From: Lachnospiraceae bacterium KGMB03038
Lineage (GTDB): Bacteria > Bacillota > Clostridia > Lachnospirales > Lachnospiraceae
DNA: 64,000 nucleotides
Assembly: GCA_007361935.1 (NCBI GenBank)
Contig: CP041667.1
Location: forward strand, 1,330,501 to 1,394,500
Direction: 5' to 3'
The notes under the pieces are model-generated. The model did no database searches. It was not told the DNA's origin and worked only from the letters and a program-made list of their open reading frames with translations. Numbering within the stretch: position 1 is the stretch's first letter; each line of letters begins with the position of its first letter. Below are positions 51,786 through 59,947 of this stretch, piece after piece. A program made the translations under genes and the position numbers.

Positions 51786-52049
51786 ATGAAGGATTTAAGC
51801 AGCACCCAGTTTTTTCAGGTAGAAAGCGGCCCGCAGATTCAGGCAAAAGATATCCTTGAGATTGTGTATAAGGCATTGAGCGAAAAAGGTTATAATCCGG
51901 TCAATCAGATCGTTGGATATATTATGTCGGGAGACCCGACTTATATTACCAGTCATAATGGGGCGAGAAGCCTGATCATGAAAGTGGAACGGGATGAACT
52001 GGTAGAAGAACTGCTCAAAACGTATATTGAGCACAATGGATGGGCATAA
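51786..52049 (+). CDS. ireB: IreB family regulatory phosphoprotein (UPF0297)
   Basis: IreB is a small substrate of the IreK Ser/Thr kinase in Enterococcus, where it affects cephalosporin tolerance; the family is widespread in Firmicutes. The 87-residue protein has the characteristic SSTQFFQVE start and ALSEKGYNPVNQIVGYIMSGDPTYITSHNGAR core, both highly conserved. It begins the ireB-ruvX-DUF1292 cassette known from Bacillus (yrzL-yrrK-yrzB). GGAGG lies about 10 bases upstream. Confidence 0.95.
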   Translation: MKDLSSTQFFQVESGPQIQAKDILEIVYKALSEKGYNPVNQIVGYIMSGDPTYITSHNGARSLIMKVERDELVEELLKTYIEHNGWA

Positions 52050-52516
52050 TGTCTGTCAGGATCATGGGGCTGGATTATGGTTCCAAAACAGTAGGAGTGG
52101 CGGTCAGCGATGCCCTTGGCATTACAGCTCAGGCGGTAGAAACAATCTGCCGCAAGGACGAGAACAAGCTTCGAAAGACGTGCGCCAGGATTGAAGAGCT
52201 GATCAAAGAGTATGAAGTGGGGAAGATTGTCCTCGGCCTTCCAAAGCATATGAACAATGATATCGGAGAACGGGCAGAGCAAACCATAGAGTTTGGTGAG
52301 ATGCTGCATCGGCGGACCGGCCTTGAGGTCGTGATGTGGGATGAGCGGCTCACTACAGTAGAAGCGGAACGGACATTAATGGAAAATGGGATCCGGCGTG
52401 AGGATCGAAAAAAATATGTAGACCAGATCGCGGCAGTTTTTATTCTGCAGGGATATCTGGATTCTGTCCAGATGCGAAAAGCGGGATCGTCCATGCCTGA
52501 AAGAGGTGTTGAATGA
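52049..52516 (+). CDS. ruvX: Holliday junction resolvase-like RuvX (YqgF)
   Basis: RuvX is an RNase H-fold nuclease; YqgF members have been tied to Holliday junction resolution and to 16S rRNA end processing. The 155-residue protein has RIMGLDYGSKTVGVAVSD with the first catalytic Asp, VLGLPKHMNN, the second acid in VVMWDERLTTVEAE, and the final Asp in KYVDQIAAV. ATG 52049 overlaps the ireB stop (TAATG); ATG 52040 would add three residues. DUF1292 overlaps by 4 bases downstream. Confidence 0.94.
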   Translation: MSVRIMGLDYGSKTVGVAVSDALGITAQAVETICRKDENKLRKTCARIEELIKEYEVGKIVLGLPKHMNNDIGERAEQTIEFGEMLHRRTGLEVVMWDERLTTVEAERTLMENGIRREDRKKYVDQIAAVFILQGYLDSVQMRKAGSSMPERGVE

Positions 52517-52776
52517 TGGAGAAAATTACATTCATGTCTGGAGAAATGCAGGAAGAAGTTGAGTTTTTTGTACTGGAACAGACAAAAGTAGGCGGGGTGT
52601 CTTACATTCTGGTCACAGATTCGCAGGAAGATGAGGCGGAATGTTTTATTTTAAAAGATACAGCATCAGAGGAAGCATTGGAAAGTCTCTATGAATTTGT
52701 AGAGGACGAGGAAGAACTGAACGCGGTTTCCAGAGTATTCGAGGAACTTCTGGAAGATGTGGAGATTGAAAGGTAA
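52513..52776 (+). CDS. DUF1292 protein (YrzB-like)
   Basis: The 87-residue acidic protein matches DUF1292: a beta-rich N-terminal half (EEVEFFVLEQTKVGGVSYILVTD) and a helical acidic end (ALESLYEFVEDEEELNAVS). The function is unknown, but its gene follows ruvX in most Firmicutes. Two adjacent ATG codons exist (52513, 52516), both served by GAGGTG. Confidence 0.9.
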   Translation: MMEKITFMSGEMQEEVEFFVLEQTKVGGVSYILVTDSQEDEAECFILKDTASEEALESLYEFVEDEEELNAVSRVFEELLEDVEIER

Positions 52777-52782
52777 GAGTCT

Positions 52783-53268
52783 ATGTCGATCAGTCAGGAA
52801 AAATTCAAGAAGATGCTTAAAGAAAAAGGTCTTAAGGTAACCAATCAAAGGTTGCTTGTATTAGAGGTACTCGCAGAAAATCGTGACAAACATATGACTG
52901 CGGAAGACATCTATGAACTGGTAAAGGAAGACTATCCGGAGATCGGACTGGCTACTATTTACCGGACAGTGCAATTGTTGCTGGAAATGCAATTGGTGGA
53001 TCGTATCAATTTGGACGAGGGATGCGTGCGTTATGAAATCGGGGAACTCTTCGACGGAGAAGGGAAGCACCATCACCATCATTTGATATGTAAGACTTGT
53101 GGGAAAGTCCTGCCTTTCCGGGATGACCTCCTGGACGGGCTGGAGCGTCATATTGAGGAGAAGACGGGTTTCCACGTGTTAGACCACGAATTAAAGTTCT
53201 ATGGACAATGCCGGGAATGCCTGGGGAAGGCAGAAGAAAACAGTACGGAAAAACACGTGGAGGTGTAA
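52783..53268 (+). CDS. Fur-family metal-dependent repressor
   Basis: Fur-family proteins bind Fe2+, Mn2+, Zn2+ or sense peroxide and repress uptake genes. The 161-residue protein has the winged helix (KEKGLKVTNQRLLVLEVL, GLATIYRTVQLL), the His-rich site GKHHHHHLICKTCGK, and two CxxC motifs (CKTC near 102, CREC near 141) that bind structural zinc. It cannot be separated into Fur, PerR or Zur by eye. A Fur-like box precedes feoAB at 5917. It is 6 bases after DUF1292 and just before RNase J. Confidence 0.93.
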   Translation: MSISQEKFKKMLKEKGLKVTNQRLLVLEVLAENRDKHMTAEDIYELVKEDYPEIGLATIYRTVQLLLEMQLVDRINLDEGCVRYEIGELFDGEGKHHHHHLICKTCGKVLPFRDDLLDGLERHIEEKTGFHVLDHELKFYGQCRECLGKAEENSTEKHVEV

Positions 53269-53270
53269 GT

Positions 53271-54938
53271 TTGAAAAAAGAAAACAATGGAAAATTGCGA
53301 ATCATTCCGCTCGGAGGTCTGGAGAAGATCGGAATGAACATTACTGCCTTTGAATATGAAGACAGTATTATTGTCGTGGACTGCGGTCTGGCCTTTCCGG
53401 AGGACGACATGCTTGGAATCGATCTGGTGATCCCTGACATTACCTACCTGAAGGAAAACAGTCAGAAAGTCAAGGGATTTGTGATCACCCACGGCCATGA
53501 AGACCATATCGGCGCTCTTTCTTATGTGCTGCGGGAGATGAATCTTCCGATCTATGCGACTAAGCTTACGATGGGTATCATTGAGAGGAAACTTGGCGAA
53601 CACAATCTTCTGCGCAGCACCCGGAGGAAAGTGGTGCGCCACGGACAATCCATCAATCTGGGCCAGTTCCGGATTGAATTTATCAAGACGAACCACAGTA
53701 TTCAGGATGCGGCGGCTCTGGCGATCTATTCGCCGGCGGGGATCGTGGTGCACACAGGTGATTTTAAGGTGGATTATACGCCGGTATTCGGGGATGCCAT
53801 TGATCTTCAGCGGTTTGCGGAGATTGGAAAGAAAGGGGTACTGGCGCTGATGTCCGACAGTACCAATGCGGAACGGCCGGGATTTACCCAGTCGGAACGG
53901 ACGGTGGGAATTACCTTCGACCACATTTTCGCGGAACATCAGAATACCCGGATCATTATCGCCACCTTTGCGTCCAATGTGGACCGGGTGCAGCAGATCA
54001 TCAACTCTGCCTGCAAATATGGCCGGAAAGTAGTGGTGGAAGGACGGAGTATGGTCAATATCATCCAGGTGGCTCAGGAGCTGGGATATCTGAATGTACC
54101 GGATAAGACCCTGGTAGAGATCGACCAGTTGAAGAATTATCCGCCGGAGAAAACGGTATTGATCACTACAGGAAGTCAGGGCGAGTCTATGGCGGCTCTG
54201 TCCCGAATGGCGGCGGATGTGCATAAAAAAGTAACGATCATGCCCGGAGATACGGTCATTTTCAGCTCTAACCCAATCCCCGGAAATGAGAAATCTGTAT
54301 CCAAGGTGATCAATGAGCTGTCCTCCAAAGGCGCGAACGTGATCTTCCAGGATGCCCATGTATCCGGCCATGCCTGCCAGGAAGAACTGAAACTGATCTA
54401 CTCCCTGGTAAAACCTAAGTATGCCATTCCGGTGCATGGAGAATACCGGCACTTAAAGGCGAACGCGGGAATTGCAAAATCCCTGGGGATTCCAAAAGAG
54501 AATATCTTTATCCTTCAGTCCGGCGATGTGCTGGAAGTAAGCGGCGAGGAAGCCAAGGTCGTAGATAAAGTCCATACAGGAGAAATCCTGGTAGACGGTC
54601 TGGGCGTCGGAGATGTGGGAAATATCGTTCTTCGAGACCGGCAGCATCTGGCGGAAGACGGAATCTTGATCGTAGTGCTGACTTTGGAAAAACGCAGCAA
54701 TCGGCTGTTGGCCGGACCGGATATTGTGTCCCGTGGATTTGTCTATGTGCGTGAGTCAGAAGGATTGATGGAAGAGGCGCGGCAAGTGGTGACAGAGGCA
54801 GTGGAGAATTGTCTGACCCACCAGAGAAACGCGGACTGGAGCAAGATCAAGCTGGTGATACGGGATACCATGAACGAATTCATTTGGAAGCGGACCAAGC
54901 GCCGGCCGATGATATTGCCGATTATTATGGATGTGTAA
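53271..54938 (+). CDS. rnj: Ribonuclease J
   Basis: RNase J is the 5'-3' exo- and endoribonuclease of Firmicutes. The 555-residue protein has a metallo-beta-lactamase core with the motif VITHGHEDHIGAL (near 75-87), a beta-CASP domain with MSDSTNAERPG and EGRSM, and the C-terminal RNase J region (GDVGNIVLRDRQHL, DIVSRGFVYVRES). The start is TTG 53271, 7 bases after GGAGG; the longer frame from 53208 would overlap fur. Only one RNase J is in the window, so J1 or J2 cannot be assigned. Confidence 0.95.
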   Translation: MKKENNGKLRIIPLGGLEKIGMNITAFEYEDSIIVVDCGLAFPEDDMLGIDLVIPDITYLKENSQKVKGFVITHGHEDHIGALSYVLREMNLPIYATKLTMGIIERKLGEHNLLRSTRRKVVRHGQSINLGQFRIEFIKTNHSIQDAAALAIYSPAGIVVHTGDFKVDYTPVFGDAIDLQRFAEIGKKGVLALMSDSTNAERPGFTQSERTVGITFDHIFAEHQNTRIIIATFASNVDRVQQIINSACKYGRKVVVEGRSMVNIIQVAQELGYLNVPDKTLVEIDQLKNYPPEKTVLITTGSQGESMAALSRMAADVHKKVTIMPGDTVIFSSNPIPGNEKSVSKVINELSSKGANVIFQDAHVSGHACQEELKLIYSLVKPKYAIPVHGEYRHLKANAGIAKSLGIPKENIFILQSGDVLEVSGEEAKVVDKVHTGEILVDGLGVGDVGNIVLRDRQHLAEDGILIVVLTLEKRSNRLLAGPDIVSRGFVYVRESEGLMEEARQVVTEAVENCLTHQRNADWSKIKLVIRDTMNEFIWKRTKRRPMILPIIMDV

Positions 54939-54946
54939 ATAATTTT

Positions 54947-54989
54947 AATTTAGGACGTAGCATTTTGCAAAAGGGCTACGTCCTAAATT
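54947..54989. repeat. Palindromic intergenic repeat, copy 4 (GGACGTAG subtype)
   Basis: AATTTAGGACGTAGC (54947-54961) pairs perfectly with GCTACGTCCTAAATT (54975-54989), loop of 13. It shares the GGACGTAG core with copy 1 but lacks the GGGACAGGGC tag. It probably terminates the RNase J transcript. Confidence 0.75.
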
Positions 54990-54998
54990 GCAGTTTGC

Positions 54999-55042
54999 GG
55001 TGTACCAAAATGAAAAAAGGGGTGTACCAAAATGATTGTTGA
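54999..55042 (+). other. Duplicated start region with 10-codon upstream reading frame
   Basis: GGTGTACCAAAATGA occurs twice (54999-55013 and 55021-55035); the second copy includes the ATG (55032) of trmR. The first copy creates an ATG (55010) opening a 10-codon frame that ends at 55042, overlapping the true start in another frame. This could reduce trmR initiation. Confidence 0.55.
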
Positions 55043-55679
55043 TGAGAGATTTACCACTTATGTACATTCACTGGAAGTGCCGGAAGATCCGCTTTTGGAG
55101 CGGATCGAGCAGGAGGCGCTGGATGGAAGGGTGCCGATCATCCGCAAGGAGACGCAGAGCTTTCTGAAAACCCTGCTTTTGATCCACAGACCCAGAAGGG
55201 TTTTGGAAATCGGGACGGCGGTTGGCTTTTCCGCACTTTTGATGAGTGCGTATCTGCCCAAAGAAGGGCATATTACTACGGTTGAAAACTATGAAAAGCG
55301 GATTCCTATTGCCAGAGAGAATTTCCGGCGCTGCGGAAAGGAAGAAAAGATCCGGCTGATCCAGGGAGATGCCCTTGCGGTCATGAAGGAGCTGGAGGGG
55401 CCCTTTGATTTTATTTTCATGGATGCGGCGAAGGGGCAGTATATTTACTATCTGCCGGAAGCGGTGCGTTTGTTGACGCCCGGCGGTGTGCTGATGTCTG
55501 ATAATGTGCTGCAGGATGGAGACGTGCTGGAGTCCAGGTTTGCGGTAGAGCGGAGAAACCGGACGATCCACAGCCGGATGCGGGAGTATCTTTATGAGTT
55601 AAAGCATCACCAGCTTCTCCAGACTTCCATTCTCCCCTTGGGAGACGGAGTGGCCCTCAGCGTAAAACAGATAGAGTAA
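55032..55679 (+). CDS. trmR: tRNA 5-hydroxyuridine methyltransferase-like O-methyltransferase
   Basis: The 215-residue SAM-dependent enzyme of the COMT-like family has VLEIGTAVGFSALLMSAYLP (SAM loop), FDFIFMDAAKGQY and VLMSDNVLQDGDV. In Bacillus the homologue TrmR (YrrM) methylates 5-hydroxyuridine in tRNA, and its gene precedes the U32 proteins that make the hydroxyl. The same order (trmR then a U32 gene 17 bases later) is seen here, which supports the name. A catechol-type substrate is the alternative. Confidence 0.85.
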   Translation: MIVDERFTTYVHSLEVPEDPLLERIEQEALDGRVPIIRKETQSFLKTLLLIHRPRRVLEIGTAVGFSALLMSAYLPKEGHITTVENYEKRIPIARENFRRCGKEEKIRLIQGDALAVMKELEGPFDFIFMDAAKGQYIYYLPEAVRLLTPGGVLMSDNVLQDGDVLESRFAVERRNRTIHSRMREYLYELKHHQLLQTSILPLGDGVALSVKQIE

Positions 55680-55695
55680 AAAGGAGAAAATTAGG

Positions 55696-56943
55696 ATGAA
55701 AAGAAGAGGTCCAGAGCTTTTGATCCCGGCCAGCAGCCTGGAAGTGCTGAAGACGGCGGTAATCTTTGGCGCTGATGCGGTATATATCGGCGGGGAAGTC
55801 TTTGGCCTGCGGGCTAAGGCAAAGAATTTTTCCATGGAAGAGATGAAAGAAGGGATCGCGTTTGCCCATGAACATGGAGCGCGGGTCCATGTGACGGTGA
55901 ATATCCTGGCCCACAATAGAGATCTTCCGGGAGTGGAGGAATATTTAAAAGAATTAAGGGAATTAAAGCCAGATGCCCTGATCATTGCGGATCCGGCTAT
56001 TTTTGAACTGGCCAAAGAGATCTGCCCCCAGATTGAACGGCATATCAGCACCCAGGCTAATAACACCAACTACGGAACGTACCGGTTCTGGTGGAACCAG
56101 GGAGCAAAGCGTGTGGTGTCGGCAAGGGAATTATCTCTTGCTGAGATCCGGGAGATCCGGGAGAAGATTCCGGAGGAAATGGAGATTGAAAGCTTTATCC
56201 ACGGCGCTATGTGCATTTCCTATTCGGGACGGTGTCTTCTGAGCAATTATTTTACCGGAAGAGATGCCAACCAGGGAGCCTGCACCCACCCCTGCCGCTG
56301 GAAATACGCGGTGGTGGAGGAAACCAGACCGGGAGAATATATGCCGGTCTATGAAAATGAGAGAGGGACTTTTATTTTCAACTCTAAGGATCTGTGCATG
56401 ATCGAGCATATCCCGGAGATGATCGAAGCCGGCATTGACAGCTTTAAGATCGAAGGCAGGATGAAGACCGCCTTATATGTGGCGACGGTGGCAAGAACTT
56501 ACCGGAAAGCCATTGATGATTATCTGGAAAGTCCTAAGAAATATGAGGAAAACATGGACTGGTATCTGGAGCAGATCGGAAGCTGCACTCACCGGGAGTT
56601 TACCACCGGATTCTATTTTGGCAAACCAGGAGAGGAAAGCCAGATCTATGACGCCAGTACTTATGTAAAAGAATATACTTACCTCGGAATGATCGGCGAT
56701 GAGCGGGATGGCCTGTGTCGGATCGAGCAGAAAAACAAGTTTTCTGTTGGAGAGAAGATTGAGATCATGAAGCCGGACGGCCGCAATGTGGACGTGACGG
56801 TAAAACGGATCGTAAATGAAGAAGGACAGGAGCAGGAAAGCGCCCCCCACGCAAGACAGATCGTATATGTGGAACTGGATGAAAAAGCAGAGCGCTATGA
56901 TCTTCTAAGGAGAGCGGAAGAAGCCGACACCTTTATCCCATAA
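55696..56943 (+). CDS. trhP: U32 family tRNA hydroxylation protein (TrhP-like)
   Basis: Peptidase-U32 family proteins of the TrhP type help convert uridine 34 to 5-hydroxyuridine; their peptidase activity is doubtful. The 415-residue protein has the PELLIPASSLEVLKTAV start, the CISYSGRCLLSNYFTGRDANQ signature with Fe-S-type cysteines continuing into CTHPC, and a C-terminal beta-barrel (FSVGEKIEIMKP). It follows trmR directly. Bacillus has two copies (yrrN, yrrO); only one is present here. Confidence 0.9.
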   Translation: MKRRGPELLIPASSLEVLKTAVIFGADAVYIGGEVFGLRAKAKNFSMEEMKEGIAFAHEHGARVHVTVNILAHNRDLPGVEEYLKELRELKPDALIIADPAIFELAKEICPQIERHISTQANNTNYGTYRFWWNQGAKRVVSARELSLAEIREIREKIPEEMEIESFIHGAMCISYSGRCLLSNYFTGRDANQGACTHPCRWKYAVVEETRPGEYMPVYENERGTFIFNSKDLCMIEHIPEMIEAGIDSFKIEGRMKTALYVATVARTYRKAIDDYLESPKKYEENMDWYLEQIGSCTHREFTTGFYFGKPGEESQIYDASTYVKEYTYLGMIGDERDGLCRIEQKNKFSVGEKIEIMKPDGRNVDVTVKRIVNEEGQEQESAPHARQIVYVELDEKAERYDLLRRAEEADTFIP

Positions 56944-57031
56944 ATGCGGGACAAGGGGAATTTTGTATGGAAAAGCACAAAAGAGTCGTATTTTACATAG
57001 AATATATTAAATACGCTTAGAGGTGCTTTTC

Positions 57032-57646
57032 TTGAAATCTTTTCCCCAACCCCTCACTGCTGCGGAAGAAAGGTATTATTTGCAAAGATATACGGAGGGT
57101 GATCTCGAAGCAAAGCATATCCTGATCGAACGGAACCTGCGCCTCGTTGCACATATCGTAAAGAAATACCAGTCTTATGAAGACGATACGGAAGATCTTC
57201 TGTCCATCGGGACGATCGGGCTGATCAAAGCGGTGGTCACATTTAACCCCGATAAATGTGTCCGGCTTGGAACCTACGCGGCCCGATGCATCGAAAATGA
57301 AGTGCTGATGCATCTGCGGGCAAAGAAGAAATCCTCGCGGGAAATCTCTTTATACGAACCTATCGGAACTGACCGGGAAGGCAATGAGATCCAGCTGTTT
57401 GACATCATCGAGACGGAAGATGATGCCCACCGGAAAGCAGAACTGAAAGAAGACATTAAAACACTGTACTCGCGGGTGGAATCAGAACTGTCTCCCAGGG
57501 AGAGGCTGGTCTTGAAAATGCGCTACGGACTGTATCATGAAGAAGAATATACCCAGCGGGAGATTGCCGGAATCCTGGGCATCTCTCGTTCTTACGTTTC
57601 CAGGATCGAAAAAAGCGCTATCGAAAAACTGCGGGAATTTTTTTGA
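57032..57646 (+). CDS. sigK: Sporulation sigma factor SigK
   Basis: SigK directs late mother-cell transcription during sporulation. The 204-residue protein has no long pro-sequence: it starts close to SFPQPLT and runs through region 2 (ILIERNLRLVAHIVKKYQ, DLLSIGTIGLIKAV) to region 4 (EYTQREIAGILGISRSYVSRIEKSAIEKLREFF). The gene is uninterrupted, with no skin element. TTG 57032, 6 bases after AGAGGTG, is preferred over GTG 57023. CATAGAAT (56996-57003) resembles a SigE-type -10 (CATACAAT), which would suit mother-cell expression, but no clear -35 is seen. Confidence 0.9.
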   Translation: MKSFPQPLTAAEERYYLQRYTEGDLEAKHILIERNLRLVAHIVKKYQSYEDDTEDLLSIGTIGLIKAVVTFNPDKCVRLGTYAARCIENEVLMHLRAKKKSSREISLYEPIGTDREGNEIQLFDIIETEDDAHRKAELKEDIKTLYSRVESELSPRERLVLKMRYGLYHEEEYTQREIAGILGISRSYVSRIEKSAIEKLREFF

Positions 57647-57660
57647 AATTGGTAGTTTTT

Positions 57661-57731
57661 TCAAAAAGGGACAGGGCATTTTCAATTGGGGCCGGGGGCT
57701 TTTTAAAAAGCCCCCGGCCCCAATTGAAAAT
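57661..57731. repeat. Palindromic intergenic repeat, copy 5 (GGCCGGGGG subtype)
   Basis: Tag AAAAAGGGACAGGGC (57663-57677), then a perfect 54-base palindrome with 27-base arms (57678-57704, 57705-57731). Its right edge, CCAATTGAAAA, provides the -35 box of the following gene. It may also terminate sigK. Confidence 0.9.
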
Positions 57732-57752
57732 ACCCCTCCAATATGATAAAAT
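57724..57752 (+). promoter_or_regulatory. Promoter of the DUF5107 gene, with -35 from repeat copy 5
   Basis: TTGAAA (57724-57729) lies inside the right arm of the palindrome; a 17-base spacer leads to TAAAAT (57747-57752), about 70 bases before ATG 57823. Confidence 0.55.
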
Positions 57753-57822
57753 GGCTTTGCGATTGTCAGAGGAAATGTCTGTCTGGCACCGCCAATTCAT
57801 ATGAGAATGTGGAGGAGCTTTT

Positions 57823-59775
57823 ATGAGACCAGAATTGAGATTTGAGACACAAGTTATGAAAGCGGGAAGATTCGGAGAATCCACCAGCGTGCCTGATCTT
57901 GCGGGAAAGGCGGCGCTTCAGAACAGTTTGGAATTTTTCCTGGAAGAAGATGATGAGATTTACGAAGGATTTGGCCAGAGAAGGAATTCCTTCCCTTACC
58001 GTCAGGTCCAGGCTTATGATAGAGAGTTGAAAGATGTGGAGGTAAAAACAGCAGTACTGGAAAATGATTTCCTAAAGGCTGTATTTCTTCCGGAACTGGG
58101 AGGCCGCTTGTGGGAGCTTACGGATAAGAAGACGGGCAGGAACCTTTTGTATACAAATGATGTGATCCGTTTCAGCAATCTTGCTATATGCAACGCCTGG
58201 TTCAGCGGAGGCGTGGAGTGGAATATCAGCATGATCGGCCATACGCCGTTTACCACCCGGCCTTTGTACACGGCCAGTCTGGAGAAAGAAGATCAGACTC
58301 CCGTGCTCAGAATGTATGAGTATGAGAGAGTCCGGGGCGTAGAGTACCAGATGGATTTCTGGCTGGATGAGGGAGACCGGAATCTGAACTGCCGGATGCG
58401 GATCGTAAATTCTGGGGACAAAGTGGTGCCCATGTATTGGTGGAGCAATATGGCTGTGCCGGAATACGAAGAAGGACGGCTGATCGTTCCGGCAAAGGAA
58501 GCCTATACCGGAGATTATCAGAAGGTATATAAGGCGAAGATCCCGGAAGTAGACGGGGTGGACGTGACTCGGTACGAAAGGATCCCGGCTCAGGTAGATT
58601 ACTTCTTCAATATTCCGGAAGAGAAACCTAAATATATCGCGAATATTGGAAAAGACGGTTATGGTCTGCTTCAGTATTCTACGAAGAGACTGCGGGGAAG
58701 AAAGCTGTTTTCCTGGGGACATAAAAAGGGCGGCGACCACTGGCAGGAGTTCCTGACGGAAGAAGCGGGACCTTACGTAGAGATCCAGGCGGGCCTTGGA
58801 AAAACCCAGTACGGCTGTATCCCTATGCCGCCTCACAGCGCCTGGGAATGGCTGGAACAGTACGGAAGCGTACAGCTTTCCGAGGAAGAACTGGCGCTTC
58901 CTTTCGAAGAACTGCGGGACGAGTTTACAGAGAAAATGGCGGAGAGGATCCGAGAGGAAAAACTAGAAGAAAGACTGGCGGAAACCAAAGAAATGGCGAA
59001 AAGCAGCGCCAAACTTGTCTATGAAGGCTGCGGTTACGGAGCACTGAAAAGAGAAGAGCGGCAGATCGCTGGAGACCGCCCCCTTTCCGAACATCTGGAA
59101 TATCACTTTACCAAACCGCATCAAAAAGCGTGGGCAGATTTCTTAAAGACCGGAAATCTGGAGACGCCGGATCCAAAGACCAGACCGGACGGATTCATGT
59201 ATGGCCAGATGTTCTATGAGAAACTGCGGGAAGGGGTACAGGGACAGAACCGGGGAAACTGGTACGCCCATTACCAACTGGGACTTCTGCATCTGGAATA
59301 CCAGGAAATGGACCTGGCCAAGCAGGAACTTCTGGCTTCCTGGAATCTGGAAAAGACAGCCTGGGCCTGCCATGCCCTTGGATCTTTGTATACACTGACA
59401 GGAAACAAGGAAGAAGCGGCCTCGTGGCTGGCAAAAGGAATCGAAAAACAGCCGGAAGACCTGTCTTATGTAAAAGAAGGATTCCGTCTGCTCCTTTCTC
59501 TGGAAGCTTATGGAGAGGTCGTAAGATTGTATCCGATTCTGTCTGACCAGGTTCAGCGGGAAAGCAGAGTACTTTTCGATTATTATGCGGCTCTTGGTGA
59601 AACGGGAGAATGGCAGCAGGTGTATGACTTCCTGAGCAGCCGCCCGGACTTTGTCTTGGAAGACCTGCGGGAATGTGAGGATAATCTGGCAGAGCTGTGG
59701 GGAAAAGCCTGCCGGGCCCTGAACGGGAAAGATCTGGTGAAAATGCCGGAACAATGGGATTTCGAAGCTTTATAA
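57823..59775 (+). CDS. DUF5107 protein with tetratricopeptide-like C-terminus
   Basis: The 650-residue protein resembles DUF5107 proteins, which have a galactose-mutarotase-like beta-sandwich (residues about 30-370). Visible pieces are VLENDFLKAVFLPELGGRLWEL, LLYTNDVIRFSNLAICNAWF, GVEWNISMIGHTPF, YWWSNMAVPE and LFSWGHKKGGDHWQEFLTE. Residues 430-640 look like helical TPR repeats (HYQLGLLHLEYQEMDLAKQE). Relatives often sit in carbohydrate-use loci, but here it lies alone between sigK and yifB. GGAG precedes ATG. No catalytic function is proven. Confidence 0.8.
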   Translation: MRPELRFETQVMKAGRFGESTSVPDLAGKAALQNSLEFFLEEDDEIYEGFGQRRNSFPYRQVQAYDRELKDVEVKTAVLENDFLKAVFLPELGGRLWELTDKKTGRNLLYTNDVIRFSNLAICNAWFSGGVEWNISMIGHTPFTTRPLYTASLEKEDQTPVLRMYEYERVRGVEYQMDFWLDEGDRNLNCRMRIVNSGDKVVPMYWWSNMAVPEYEEGRLIVPAKEAYTGDYQKVYKAKIPEVDGVDVTRYERIPAQVDYFFNIPEEKPKYIANIGKDGYGLLQYSTKRLRGRKLFSWGHKKGGDHWQEFLTEEAGPYVEIQAGLGKTQYGCIPMPPHSAWEWLEQYGSVQLSEEELALPFEELRDEFTEKMAERIREEKLEERLAETKEMAKSSAKLVYEGCGYGALKREERQIAGDRPLSEHLEYHFTKPHQKAWADFLKTGNLETPDPKTRPDGFMYGQMFYEKLREGVQGQNRGNWYAHYQLGLLHLEYQEMDLAKQELLASWNLEKTAWACHALGSLYTLTGNKEEAASWLAKGIEKQPEDLSYVKEGFRLLLSLEAYGEVVRLYPILSDQVQRESRVLFDYYAALGETGEWQQVYDFLSSRPDFVLEDLRECEDNLAELWGKACRALNGKDLVKMPEQWDFEAL

Positions 59776-59783
59776 AATTCAAG

Positions 59784-59876
59784 TTGACAAACGGAGAAGA
59801 TTTAAGATAAGATGTGTTTACATCGAAATCGGAAATCTTCTCCGATTTTTGTATCTGGCCGGTTCGGCCTTTATTT
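59784..59876 (+). promoter_or_regulatory. Tandem terminator/attenuator-like hairpins before yifB
   Basis: CGGAGAAGATTT (59792-59803) pairs perfectly with AAATCTTCTCCG (59833-59844), followed by T5; then GGCCG-GTT-CGGCC (59857-59869) with TTTATTT. A TTGACA (59784-59789) with TAAGAT (59808-59813, 18-base spacer) lies within the first hairpin region. These could end the DUF5107 transcript or form an attenuated leader for yifB. Confidence 0.5.
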
Positions 59877-59947
59877 CCTAACCATTATCTATGTAAAATT
59901 CAGCTGCGTTTTCATCACAGAAAGCGATCAGAGAAAGGAGTGACGCA

